This document shows, one piece after another, positions 17,976 to 26,215 of a stretch of 64,000 bases of DNA (within the stretch, counting starts at the first letter, position 1; every line of letters begins with the position of its first letter). The DNA is from FEN-1219 sp963817615. Lineage in GTDB: Bacteria; Pseudomonadota; Gammaproteobacteria; Steroidobacterales; Rariloculaceae. The notes beneath the pieces are model-generated. The model was not told the origin of the DNA and did not search any database. It saw only the letters and a program-made list of their open reading frames with translations. The position numbers and the translations under genes are program-made. The DNA is taken from NCBI GenBank assembly GCA_963817615.1, contig CAWFPH010000002.1:2108001-2172000 (forward strand), in the 5' to 3' direction.

Positions 17976-18947
17976 TCAAGCCGGTGCGGCGCGCGGATGT
18001 TCGCTCTCCGTCAAAAACCGTTCGGCGTCGAGCGCGGCCATGCAGCCCGACCCGGCCGAAGTGACGGCTTGGCGGTAGACCGGGTCTGCGACGTCGCCGG
18101 CCGCGAATACGCCCGGGACGCTCGTCGCGGTCGCGAATCCGCGCCGTCCGCCGCGCACCACGATGTAGCCGCCTTCCATGTCGAGCTGACCCGCAAAGAC
18201 GCCGGTATTCGGCGTATGACCGATTGCGACGAAAACGCCCTGGACCGGAACCTCCCGCTTGACCCGCGTCTTGGTGTGCTCGAGACGTGCGCCGGTCACG
18301 CCGCGGTCGTCGCCCAGGACCTCGTCGAGCACGTGGTCCCAGAGGATTTCGACGTTGCCCGTGTGCTCGCGCTCGAGCAGCTTGTCGATCATGATCTGCT
18401 CGGCGCGGAACTGGTGGCGGCGGTGGACGACGATGACCTTCGAGGCGATGTTCGCGAGATACAGCGCCTCTTCGACGGCCGTGTTGCCGCCCCCGATCAC
18501 GGCGACCGGCTGGTTCTTGAAGAAGAATCCGTCGCAAGTGGCGCACGCGGAGACACCGCGTCCCTTGAAGGCTTCTTCGCTGGGCAAGCCCAAGTACTTC
18601 GCGGACGCACCGGTCGCGATGATCAGCGCGTCACAGGTATATTCGGAATCGCCGCAGTGCAGGCGAAACGGCCGCGAGCCGAGCTCGACTCGGTCGACGA
18701 AGTTGTTGATCAGCAAAGTGCCGAAGCGCTCGGCGTGGCGCTGCATGCGCTCCATGAGCTCCGGGCCCTGCACGCCCCGATCGTCGCCAGGCCAGTTGTC
18801 GACGTCCGTGGTCGTCGTCATCTGGCCGCCGACCTCGACGCCCGTGATCAGCACCGGCTCGAGCGCGGCCCGCGCGGCGTACACGGCCGCCGTATAGCCC
18901 GCCGGTCCCGATCCGACGATGATCAATCGATGATGCTGCGCGGCCAT
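17976..18947 (-). CDS. trxB: Thioredoxin-disulfide reductase
   Basis: This 323-residue NADPH-dependent flavoprotein reduces thioredoxin in the cytosol. It has an FAD motif (IIVGSGPAGYTAAVYAARA), the redox-active pair C135-A-T-C138 at the same spacing as the E. coli enzyme, an NADPH motif (VAVIGGGNTAVEEALYL) and the C-terminal FAD segment GVFAAGDVADPVYRQA. The length is typical. AAGGAG stands before the ATG, giving efficient initiation. The TetR-family gene lies 34 bp upstream on the same strand, so a shared transcript is possible. Confidence 0.97.
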   Translation of the reverse strand: MAAQHHRLIIVGSGPAGYTAAVYAARAALEPVLITGVEVGGQMTTTTDVDNWPGDDRGVQGPELMERMQRHAERFGTLLINNFVDRVELGSRPFRLHCGDSEYTCDALIIATGASAKYLGLPSEEAFKGRGVSACATCDGFFFKNQPVAVIGGGNTAVEEALYLANIASKVIVVHRRHQFRAEQIMIDKLLEREHTGNVEILWDHVLDEVLGDDRGVTGARLEHTKTRVKREVPVQGVFVAIGHTPNTGVFAGQLDMEGGYIVVRGGRRGFATATSVPGVFAAGDVADPVYRQAVTSAGSGCMAALDAERFLTESEHPRAAPA

Positions 18948-18981
18948 GCAGTCTCCTTGTCGCGCGCGTATGGTACCCGCA

Positions 18982-19572
18982 TCAGGCCGCCGCAGCCTCG
19001 AGCAGGCGCTCGAACGCGGCGTGCGCCCGCGCGGTCGCGCGCCGATCGCACAGCAAGCGATGCGCGAAGTTGAAGCCGAGCCCGATGCCGTTGAACTCGA
19101 ACGCGAGCTGTTCGACGTCGAGATCTCCCCGCAGCGAACCTTCGACGACCGCCCTGTTCGCGATGACCGCGATGCATTCGAGCCATGCGCGCTGTCGGGC
19201 GACGAGGTAGTCGCGCAACTCCCCGGGGCGATCGTCGAGCTCGGTCGCCGCGCCGAGCAGCGGACAACCGCCGCTGCGCTCCTCGGCCGCGGTCCAGTCG
19301 AGCCAGGCCGTGAACAAGCGCCGCAGGCGCGCGATGCCGGTCGACTCGCGCAGGGCGGGCCGGATCACGTGGCAGCGGAACTCCTCGACCACGGATTCGA
19401 GCACCGACTGCTGCAGCGCTTCCTTCGAGCCGAAGTGGCTGAAAAGACCGCTTTTCGAGAGCCCCGACAGCTCCGCGAGCCTGCCGATGCTCAGGCCCTC
19501 GAGACCCTGGACGCTTGCGAGCGACACCGCGTGGCGCAAAACCGCCGCTCGAGTGGAGTCGCCCTTTTTCAT
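18982..19572 (-). CDS. TetR-family transcriptional regulator
   Basis: This 196-residue repressor has an N-terminal helix-turn-helix (LSIGRLAELSGLSKSGLFSHFGSK, written here as LSIGRLAELSGLS followed by KSGLFSHFGSK) at about residues 27-50. A helical ligand and dimer domain contains GGCPLLGAATELDDRPG, which resembles the C-terminal family of YcdC-like regulators. I chose ATG 19572, directly before MKKGDSTRAAVL, because the HTH then lies at the normal distance from the N-terminus. The gene has no ribosome site, and its promoter leaves almost no leader, so leaderless translation is likely. A 12-bp perfect palindrome sits inside the promoter, suggesting autorepression. The divergent patatin gene is the likely second target. 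The ligand is unknown. Confidence 0.9.
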   Translation of the reverse strand: MKKGDSTRAAVLRHAVSLASVQGLEGLSIGRLAELSGLSKSGLFSHFGSKEALQQSVLESVVEEFRCHVIRPALRESTGIARLRRLFTAWLDWTAAEERSGGCPLLGAATELDDRPGELRDYLVARQRAWLECIAVIANRAVVEGSLRGDLDVEQLAFEFNGIGLGFNFAHRLLCDRRATARAHAAFERLLEAAAA

Positions 19573-19580
19573 TGCGCCGG

Positions 19581-19609
19581 ATATTACGAACGTTCGTCCG
19601 ATCGAGCAA
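19581..19609 (-). promoter_or_regulatory. TetR-gene promoter with embedded palindromic operator
   Basis: On the minus strand TTGCTC (19609-19604) and TAATAT (19586-19581) are separated by exactly 17 bp. The perfect palindrome ACGAACGTTCGT (19586-19597) lies between them and touches the -10 hexamer. Flanking GAT and ATC triplets at 19580-19582 and 19601-19603 extend the symmetry. This position is ideal for autorepression. Transcription would start near 19574, two bases before the ATG, so the mRNA would be leaderless or nearly so. Confidence 0.65.
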
Positions 19610-19713
19610 CGACGTCTGCGATCGGCGACACCGCGAACGACGAAGGTCCAGTGAACGGTATGATGGTCGCCGGCCGCGCACGCGGTCGTCATTGATGAGG
19701 ATACGGAGCGGTC

Positions 19714-21954
19714 GTGCACCTCGGACGCTCGCCGGCTCATTGGCTCGCCGCCGCCGCGCTCGTTGCAATCGCATCGATCGTGCACGCGCAAGCGAGCGGC
19801 GCGCCGCCGCCGCACGTCGCGCGCGGCCGGCCGTCGATCGGCCTCGTGCTGTCCGGGGGCGGTGCACGCGGCGGCGCGCACATCGGCGTGCTGAAGGCGC
19901 TGCAGGAGCTGCGCGTGCCGATCGACGAGATCGCCGGCACGAGCGTCGGTGCCGTGGTCGGCGGCTTCTATGCGTCCGGAATGTCGGTCGAGGAGATGGA
20001 GAAGCTCGTCGACAGCCTCGAATGGGAGGCCGCGTTCCTCAACGTCACGCCGCGGCGGCTGAAGTCCTTCCACCGCAAACGCGACGACGATTTGTTCCTG
20101 GTCGATCAGAAGCCCGGCTTGAACGACGGCGAGTTCCAGCTGCCGTTCGGACTCGTTCAGGGGCAGGTGTTCGACACGATCCTGTCCCGCGAGACGCTGC
20201 GCGCGTCCCAGGTTCACGATTTCGATCGTCTTGCGGTGCCGTTTCGCGCGGTCGCGGGCGATCTGACCACCGGCGAGGCGGTGATCCTGCGCTCCGGCAA
20301 CCTCGCGCGCGCGCTGCGCGCGAGCATGTCGATTCCGGCGGCCCTGACCCCGATCGAGATCAACGGCCGGTTGCTGGTCGACGGTGGCATCGCGATGAAT
20401 CTACCGGTCGAGGTGGCGCAGAACATGGGCGCCGACATCGTCATTGCGGTCGACATCACGTCGCCTTTGCGCAAGCGCGAAGGGCTGAAGTCCGTGCTCG
20501 ACGTCACGACGCAGCTCACGAATCTCTTGTCGCGTTCGGACTTGCGCGAGCAGCGCAACAAGCTCGGGCCGAACGACGTGCTGATCGAGCCCGAGTTCAG
20601 CGAGGACCTCGGCTCGCTCAGCTTTGCACGGATGAAGGAGTCGATTCAGGCCGGCTATGACGCGACGATGGCGCATCGCTCGGAGCTCGAGCGGCTGGCG
20701 CTCGATCCGACGCGCTACGCCGCGTATCTCACGAGCCTCAACGATCCGCGAATGGCGGAGCTGCCGATCGTGCAGTTCGTCCAACTCGAGAACCATTCGG
20801 AGATTGCCGACAGCGTCGTGCGCACGCGGCTCGACGACATCAAGATCGGGGCGCGTCTCGACGTGGACAAGGTCGAGCGCGCGATGAACAAGGTGTACGG
20901 GCTCGAGTACTACCAGAACGTGCGCTACGGCATCGTGACCGAAGGCGGCAAGACGGGCCTCGACGTCGAGCTCGACGAGCGTTCTTGGGGCCCGAACTAC
21001 CTGCAGCTCGGCATGGAGTACAGCTCATCGGGCGACGAGGACGCGCTGTTCGGTCTCGCCGCGAGCTATCTGCGCACCGAGCTCAACCCGCTCGGCGGCG
21101 AGTGGCGCACCACGTTCGTGATCGGCGACGAGCCCGCGTTGATGACCGACTTGTACCAGCCGTTCGGCAGCAAGGGGCTGTACTTCTACGCGCCGTCGCT
21201 GAAGTTCCAGTCGAGGATCTACAACGCGTTCGTCGGCGAACAACGCGTGACCGAAGCGCAGGTGCGCGAAGGCGAGCTCGAGTTCGCAGTCGGTCGCGAG
21301 CTGCCGAGCTGGGGCGAGTATCGGTTCGGCCTGCGCGCGGGCGTCGGCGATACCAAGTTGCGGGTCGGCGACCCCGCGTTCCTGCCGGAGGAGAGCTTCA
21401 GGCGGGGCGAGTTCTTCGGGCGCTTCGCCATCGATACGATGGACAGCGTCTCGTTCCCGCGGTCCGGCACGCTCGCGAGCTTCGAATGGCGCGGCTCTCG
21501 GCCGTCGACGCTGGAAGCCGACGGCAATTTCGATCAGCTGTTGGTGACCGCTGCGCACGCGAAGACCTGGGGCCGGCATACCCTGCTCACGACCGTTCGC
21601 TACGATGCAACCATCAGCGGCGAGGCGCCGCTCAATCGCGCGTTTCGGATGGGCGGCTTCTTCGACATCTCCGGCCTCAATCGCAATCAACTGTTCGGCC
21701 AGAACGCGGCGCGGATCGGCGCGAGCTATTATCGACGCATCGGCAACCTCGCGCTGTTCCCGGCGTTCGCGGGCGTGAGCCTCGAGCTCGGCAACATCTT
21801 CCAGTCCCGCGGCGACATCTCGACGAATGGCAGCATTCTCGGCGGCTCGTTGTGGGGCGGCGTGAGCACACCGATTGGGCCGGTGTTTGTCGGCTACGGC
21901 CGTGCGGAAGGAGGCCCGAGCGCATTCTACGTGCTACTCGGCCGCGTGTTCTGA
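19714..21954 (+). CDS. Patatin-like phospholipase with beta-barrel domain (PlpD-like, type Vd)
   Basis: This 746-residue protein begins with a signal peptide (cleavage near VHAQA). A patatin domain follows: GGGARGGAHIG oxyanion loop, GTSVG with the catalytic Ser at residue 77, and VDGG with the catalytic Asp at residue 223. A POTRA-like segment (about 350-425) leads into a C-terminal beta barrel of about 300 residues ending in YVLLGRVF, with the terminal Phe favoured by BAM. This architecture matches PlpD, the type Vd autotransporter lipase, so the patatin domain should be exported through or held at the outer membrane. GTG is the start, with GGAG five bases upstream. It diverges from the TetR gene and may be repressed by it. 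Confidence 0.92.
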   Translation: MHLGRSPAHWLAAAALVAIASIVHAQASGAPPPHVARGRPSIGLVLSGGGARGGAHIGVLKALQELRVPIDEIAGTSVGAVVGGFYASGMSVEEMEKLVDSLEWEAAFLNVTPRRLKSFHRKRDDDLFLVDQKPGLNDGEFQLPFGLVQGQVFDTILSRETLRASQVHDFDRLAVPFRAVAGDLTTGEAVILRSGNLARALRASMSIPAALTPIEINGRLLVDGGIAMNLPVEVAQNMGADIVIAVDITSPLRKREGLKSVLDVTTQLTNLLSRSDLREQRNKLGPNDVLIEPEFSEDLGSLSFARMKESIQAGYDATMAHRSELERLALDPTRYAAYLTSLNDPRMAELPIVQFVQLENHSEIADSVVRTRLDDIKIGARLDVDKVERAMNKVYGLEYYQNVRYGIVTEGGKTGLDVELDERSWGPNYLQLGMEYSSSGDEDALFGLAASYLRTELNPLGGEWRTTFVIGDEPALMTDLYQPFGSKGLYFYAPSLKFQSRIYNAFVGEQRVTEAQVREGELEFAVGRELPSWGEYRFGLRAGVGDTKLRVGDPAFLPEESFRRGEFFGRFAIDTMDSVSFPRSGTLASFEWRGSRPSTLEADGNFDQLLVTAAHAKTWGRHTLLTTVRYDATISGEAPLNRAFRMGGFFDISGLNRNQLFGQNAARIGASYYRRIGNLALFPAFAGVSLELGNIFQSRGDISTNGSILGGSLWGGVSTPIGPVFVGYGRAEGGPSAFYVLLGRVF

Positions 21955-22035
21955 AGTGCGTGGCCGGGCGCCGACAGTCCGGCGCGGCCGGGCGCTAGAC
22001 GCACGCGGCCGCGGCGGTTGAGCTCGGGGCGGGCC

Positions 22036-22920
22036 GTGGACAGGATTGCGTTGCTGCTCGCTGCGCTGCTGTTCTCGACCGGCGGCGTCGCGATCAAGCT
22101 GTCCACGCTCACCGGGTGGCAGGCGGCCGGTTTGCGCACGGCGATCGGCGCGCTGGCATTGCTCGCGTTGCCGGCCGCGCGACGAGGCTACAGCTGGCGC
22201 ACGCTGGTGGTGGCCATCCCATACGCCGCTACCTTCATCCTCTACGCGCTCGCGAACAAACAGACGACCGCGGCGAACGCAATATTCCTGCAGGATACTG
22301 CGCCCCTGTACGTGCTGCTGCTTGCACCGCTCGTTCTCGGCGAGCGCATCGAGCGTGCGGATGTGATCTTCCTGCTCGCGCTCGCCGGCGGCGCGGCGCT
22401 GCTGCTCATCGGCGCACCGGTGTCGCTCGCCACGGCGCCGAATCCGCGCCTCGGCAACGCGCTGGCGCTCGCGGCCGGCGGCACGTGGGCGTTGTCGTTG
22501 CTCGGGCTGCGCTGGATCAGCCTGCGTTCCGCCGGCAGCGGCGAGCAGCCGTTCGCCATCATCGTCGCAGGCTGCGTGCTCGCGGCCGCCGTAGCCGCGA
22601 CCGCGCAGATCCCCGCGCCGCCGTTCCCGTCCTCGGCGCGCACGCTCGCAAACTTGGGCGTGGTCATCTATCTCGGCGTCGTGCAGATAGGGCTTGCCTA
22701 TGTGCTGTTGCTGCGCGGCATTCGCGGCGTCTCTGCGCTCGAGGCGTCGCTGCTGTTGCTCGTCGAGCCCGTGTTCACGCCGCTGTGGGCGTGGCTGTTG
22801 CTCGACGAGCGGCCTCCGGCGCTCGGGTTGCTCGGCGGCGCCATGATCGTCCTCGCAGTCGCCGCGAACGGCATTCTGCGCGGTGTATCATCGGCGCCTC
22901 GAACGCCTCGGAGTGCTTGA
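22036..22920 (+). CDS. EamA/DMT-family transporter
   Basis: This protein of about 294 residues has ten hydrophobic helices arranged as two EamA repeats. The first repeat includes LFSTGGVAIKLSTLTGWQ and YALANKQTTAANAIFLQ, and the second begins near ALAAGGTWALSLLGL. Members export metabolites such as amino acids across the inner membrane, but the substrate is not predictable. I prefer GTG 22036 (MDRIALLL), which starts close to the first helix. A TTG at 22018 would add six residues. The stop lies 4 bp before the aminotransferase ATG, so the two are almost certainly co-transcribed. An amino-compound exporter next to a transaminase is a reasonable but unproven pairing. Confidence 0.85.
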   Translation: MDRIALLLAALLFSTGGVAIKLSTLTGWQAAGLRTAIGALALLALPAARRGYSWRTLVVAIPYAATFILYALANKQTTAANAIFLQDTAPLYVLLLAPLVLGERIERADVIFLLALAGGAALLLIGAPVSLATAPNPRLGNALALAAGGTWALSLLGLRWISLRSAGSGEQPFAIIVAGCVLAAAVAATAQIPAPPFPSSARTLANLGVVIYLGVVQIGLAYVLLLRGIRGVSALEASLLLLVEPVFTPLWAWLLLDERPPALGLLGGAMIVLAVAANGILRGVSSAPRTPRSA

Positions 22921-22923
22921 CCC

Positions 22924-24318
22924 ATGGCCAGCTCGCTCGCGCCGCGCACGGCAGACCTCGAGGCGCTCGACCTCGCTCATCTGTTTCATCCGAACACCAA
23001 TCTCGCAGCGTTCCAGAAGAGCCGGCCGCTCGTGCTCGTGCGCGGCGAGGGCGTCTACGTCTGGGATTCGCACGGCAACCGCTATCTCGAGGGCGTGGCC
23101 GGCCTCTGGTGCACGGCGCTCGGCTACGGCGACGAAGAGCTCGCGGCGGTCGCATACGAGCAGATCAAGAAGCTGTCGTTCACCCATCTCTTCACGGGTA
23201 AGAGTCACGACGCCGCCGTGCGGCTTGCGGACAAGCTCGTGGCGATGGCGCCGTTCAAGGCGTCGCGCGCGTTCTTCGGCAACTCCGGCTCGGACGCCAA
23301 CGACACGCAGATCAAGCTGGTTTGGTATTACCACAACGCGATCGGCAAGCCCGAGAAGAAGAAGATCATCGGCCGACAGCGGGGTTATCACGGCAGCACG
23401 GTCGCGGTCTCGGGTTTGACCGGTCTCGCGGCGTTTCACAAGCATTTCGACGTGCCGCTGCCCGGCATCCTGCACGCCGATGCGCCTTATCTGTACCGCG
23501 GCGCCGAGCCCGGCGAGACCGAGGAGGACTACGCGTCGCGCCTCGCCGCGAATCTCGAGCAATTGATCATGCGCGAAGGGCCGGACACCGTTGCCGCGTT
23601 CTTCGCAGAGCCGTTGATGGGCGTCGGCGGCGTGCTGCTGCCGCCGCGCAGCTATTTCGAGAAGATCGGTGCCGTCCTCGACAAGTACGACGTGCTGCTG
23701 GTCGATGACGAGGTCATCACCGGCTTCGGACGCACGGGCGAGCTGTGGGGCGCGCAAGCGTTCGGGATGCGTCCCACGACCGTGACCGCGGCCAAGGCGT
23801 TGTCGTCGGCGTACTTGCCGATCAGTGCAGTGCTCGTGCCGGAGTTTCTGTACGAGCCGATGATCGCGCAGAGCGGCGACGTCGGCATGTTCGGCCACGG
23901 CTTCACCTATTCCGGGCATCCCGTCAGCGCGGCCGTTGCGCTGCGCGCGCTCGAGATCTACGAGGAGCGCAAGCTTTACGAGCACGTCCGCAACGTTGCG
24001 CCGCATTTCCAACGGCGGCTCAACGCGCTCGCCGCGCACCCGCTCGTGGGCGACACGCGCGGCATCGGCCTCGTCGGCGGGTTGGAGCTCGTCCGCGACA
24101 AGAAGACCAAGGCCCAATTCGACGCGGGCCGGGCCGTCGGCGCGAAGTGCATGGAGCTGTGCCAGCGGCGCGGCTTGATCGTGCGTGCGCTCGGCGACGT
24201 GATCGCGGTGTGCCCGCCGTTCATCGTGACGAGCGCGCAAATCGACGAGCTGTTCGACGGCCTCGCCAAAGGTCTCGACGACACGCTCGACTGGGCGCAC
24301 AAGGAACGGTTGCTGTAG
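22924..24318 (+). CDS. Class III PLP aminotransferase (omega-amino acid/polyamine type)
   Basis: This 464-residue enzyme has the class III layout. VWDSHGNRYLEGVAGLWC starts the fold, GNSGSDANDTQIKL binds PLP phosphate, YHGST lies in the active site, VDDEVITGFGRTG carries the Asp that contacts the pyridine nitrogen, and K291 in TAAKALSS forms the Schiff base. It most resembles omega-amino-acid:pyruvate and putrescine or beta-alanine transaminases, with no similarity to BioA beyond the fold. All catalytic residues are intact. It is preceded by an EamA transporter (3-bp gap) and followed 7 bp later by a small membrane protein, so it is part of one operon. The donor substrate needs testing. Confidence 0.9.
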   Translation: MASSLAPRTADLEALDLAHLFHPNTNLAAFQKSRPLVLVRGEGVYVWDSHGNRYLEGVAGLWCTALGYGDEELAAVAYEQIKKLSFTHLFTGKSHDAAVRLADKLVAMAPFKASRAFFGNSGSDANDTQIKLVWYYHNAIGKPEKKKIIGRQRGYHGSTVAVSGLTGLAAFHKHFDVPLPGILHADAPYLYRGAEPGETEEDYASRLAANLEQLIMREGPDTVAAFFAEPLMGVGGVLLPPRSYFEKIGAVLDKYDVLLVDDEVITGFGRTGELWGAQAFGMRPTTVTAAKALSSAYLPISAVLVPEFLYEPMIAQSGDVGMFGHGFTYSGHPVSAAVALRALEIYEERKLYEHVRNVAPHFQRRLNALAAHPLVGDTRGIGLVGGLELVRDKKTKAQFDAGRAVGAKCMELCQRRGLIVRALGDVIAVCPPFIVTSAQIDELFDGLAKGLDDTLDWAHKERLL

Positions 24319-24325
24319 CGCGTCG

Positions 24326-24760
24326 ATGCGGATCCGCGTGGTTGCAACGATGGCGGCGGCCCTCGTGCTGCACGCGCTCGGCTGGTGGTTGCCCGTCATC
24401 CGCAGCTACCGGGGCTGGCAGGCGTTCCGCGTTGCGCTGAGTCCGCTCGTGCCGTATCAGCACTTGCGAGTGCCGAATGCGCTGCTCGGCGTGCTCGCGG
24501 CCGGCAGCGCGCTCACGAACGTCGCGTTCATCGCGGCCGTGCTGCTGCTCGCCCGGCCGGCACGCGGCCCGACGAGCGTGCGCGCGGTCCTGGTCGTGAT
24601 CGCGGCGGCCGCATTGCTGAATCTCCATTGGCCGCTGTCCGTAGGGGAGCGGCGCAGCGAGCTCGCGCTCGGCTACTACGTCTGGGTCGCTTCGTTCCTC
24701 GCGCTCGCGTTGGCGGCGTTTCTCGACCTCGAAGCGCCTCCTGAGCGCCGCTCGCGCTGA
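24326..24760 (+). CDS. Small four-helix membrane protein, unknown
   Basis: I do not recognise this 144-residue protein. It has four hydrophobic segments: residues about 5-25, 48-72, 84-104 and 112-133. HALGWWLPV, PYQHLRVPNALLG and NLHWPLSVGERR are the most distinctive stretches. The C-terminus is charged (DLEAPPERRSR) and presumably cytoplasmic. It starts 7 bp after the aminotransferase stop and is probably translated from the same transcript. It has no catalytic motif. It could be an accessory or an uncharacterised inner-membrane protein. Confidence 0.7.
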   Translation: MRIRVVATMAAALVLHALGWWLPVIRSYRGWQAFRVALSPLVPYQHLRVPNALLGVLAAGSALTNVAFIAAVLLLARPARGPTSVRAVLVVIAAAALLNLHWPLSVGERRSELALGYYVWVASFLALALAAFLDLEAPPERRSR

Positions 24761-24852
24761 GCCGCTCCCGCTCGGTCGGTCGCGGCCGCCCGCCGCCGCT
24801 CGCTTTTTTCCATCACGTGGCCACGAGCGGTCGTGCGGCACAGCCTGCGTGC

Positions 24853-24880
24853 TTGACTATCGATTAGATATGAATATGAT
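24853..24880 (+). promoter_or_regulatory. Sigma-70-like promoter of the SPFH-RHH gene pair in an AT-rich island
   Basis: TTGACT (24853-24858) and TATGAT (24875-24880) are each one mismatch from consensus and are 16 bp apart. Transcription would start near 24887. They lie in the most AT-rich 50 bp of the window. Two copies of TATCGAT (24858-24864 and 24891-24897), 33 bp apart from start to start, bracket the promoter and could be operator half-sites. Confidence 0.7.
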
Positions 24881-24919
24881 ATCACTTGAATATCGATGCT
24901 GGCACGGGAGTGAGCCGTC

Positions 24920-25945
24920 ATGTCTACAAAACGAATCAAAGACGCGACCTACGAACGAGAGGTGAACGCCCTGAACGGTTGGGTGATGCTCGTGGTGAAC
25001 ATCGCAGTCGCGCTGCTCGCGATCGTGTTCTTCCTCGTCACGATTCATGCCGTGAGCACCCACCAGATTGCCGGCAGTGACGCCGCATGGCGCGCGCCGG
25101 GCAGCGTGCTGGTGCTCGCGCTCGCGATACTGTCCTTGACGGGCCACTTCACGCTGCAGCCGAACGAGGCCCGCGTGCTGATCCTGTTCGGCGCCTACAA
25201 AGGCACCGTGCGCAAGAGCGGTTTCCACTGGGCCAACCCGTTCTATTCGCGCAATCGCGGCAAGCTGCCGTGGTCCGTCGCCGCACCGTCCGACTCGAAG
25301 TCGCAGACGCGGATTCAGTTCGGCTCGAGCGGCGGCATCGTCTACCGGCCGCTCAAGACCACGATCTCGCTGCGCGCTCACAACTTCAACAGCGACAAGC
25401 TCAAGGTGAACGACAAGCGCGGCAATCCGGTCGAGATCGCCGCCGTAATCGTCTGGCGCGTCGACGATACGGCCCAAGCCGCGTTCGACGTCGAGGATTA
25501 CGAAAGCTACGTCACCGTGCAAAGCGAGTCGGCCATTCGCAGCGTTGCAAGCACGTATGCGTACGATCACGGCGAGGAGCACGAGGTCACGCTGCGCGGC
25601 GGCGGCGACGAGGTCGCGCTGGAGCTCAAGCGCGAGCTCGAGCAACGCCTCTCGAAGGCGGGCGTGCTGGTCGAGGAGGCGCGGCTCACCCACCTCGCGT
25701 ATGCGCCGGAGATCGCATCGGCGATGCTGCGTCGCCAGCAGGCGGAGGCCGTGATCGCGGCGCGCGCGAAGATCGTGCTCGGCGCGGTCAGCATGGTGGA
25801 CATGGCATTGCGCGAGCTCGAGCAAAAGGACGTCGTGAAGCTCGACGAGGAGCGCAAGGCCGCGATGGTCAGCAATCTGCTGGTGGTGCTCTGCGGCACG
25901 GCGGAAGCTTCGCCCGTCATCAATACCGGCACGCTGTACAGCTGA
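24920..25945 (+). CDS. SPFH/Band 7 domain membrane protein
   Basis: This 341-residue protein has two N-terminal hydrophobic segments (about 17-42 and 55-75). A Band 7/SPFH domain starts with LQPNEARVLILFGAYKGT and includes NPVEIAAVIVWRVDDTAQA. A helical region contains RLTHLAYAPEIASAMLRRQQAEAVIAAR and is typical of prohibitin/stomatin-like proteins that form membrane-associated rings. It should sit in the inner membrane and organise a microdomain or protect membrane proteins. Downstream, with a 3-bp gap, is a 58-residue Arc-like protein, a pairing often seen with this SPFH subgroup. A good promoter lies immediately upstream. No peptidase (NfeD-like) partner is present. Confidence 0.9.
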   Translation: MSTKRIKDATYEREVNALNGWVMLVVNIAVALLAIVFFLVTIHAVSTHQIAGSDAAWRAPGSVLVLALAILSLTGHFTLQPNEARVLILFGAYKGTVRKSGFHWANPFYSRNRGKLPWSVAAPSDSKSQTRIQFGSSGGIVYRPLKTTISLRAHNFNSDKLKVNDKRGNPVEIAAVIVWRVDDTAQAAFDVEDYESYVTVQSESAIRSVASTYAYDHGEEHEVTLRGGGDEVALELKRELEQRLSKAGVLVEEARLTHLAYAPEIASAMLRRQQAEAVIAARAKIVLGAVSMVDMALRELEQKDVVKLDEERKAAMVSNLLVVLCGTAEASPVINTGTLYS

Positions 25946-25948
25946 TCC

Positions 25949-26125
25949 GTGGCGGGAGAGCGCAAATCGTTTCTGCTGCGTCTGCCCCCCGATCTCTGGA
26001 AGGAGCTCGAGAAATGGGCGGCGGACGAGCTGCGCAGCGTCAATGGTCAAATCGAGTACCTGCTGCGTCAAGCCGTAAAGCAGCGCAAGGCCGCCGACGC
26101 TTCGGACTCTTCGCAGCAGCCCTGA
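25949..26125 (+). CDS. Arc-like ribbon-helix-helix protein, 58 aa
   Basis: This short reading frame starts GTG 3 bp after the SPFH stop. The protein begins MAGERKSFLLRLPPDLW, the strand of a ribbon-helix-helix fold, followed by helix KELEKWAADELRSVNGQIEYLL, given here as KELEKWAADEL and RSVNGQIEYLL. SVNGQIEYLLR is close to the Arc-type motif that contains the second helix. A Ser/Gln-rich tail ends the protein. The near-zero spacing means translational coupling with the SPFH gene. It is probably a DNA-binding dimer that controls its own operon through the paired TATCGAT sites upstream, but a protein-binding role with the SPFH ring cannot be excluded. It is no toxin-antitoxin pair in the usual sense, because no toxin is adjacent. 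Confidence 0.85.
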   Translation: MAGERKSFLLRLPPDLWKELEKWAADELRSVNGQIEYLLRQAVKQRKAADASDSSQQP

Positions 26126-26215
26126 GCGTGCGGCGGGGCCGCGCCGAAGCGCCGCGGCGCCGGCGTTTCCGGTATCATCCCCGCCTCGACGAAAGCGCAG
26201 TTCCGGAGCAAGCCG

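Noticed and set aside
21958..21995. Direct repeat GGCCGGGCGC twice between patatin and EamA genes
   Set aside because: Short and expected by chance in DNA this GC-rich.
24770..24832. Terminator with T6 run after the small membrane protein gene
   Set aside because: The T-run is real, but I found no matching upstream arm to form a stem.
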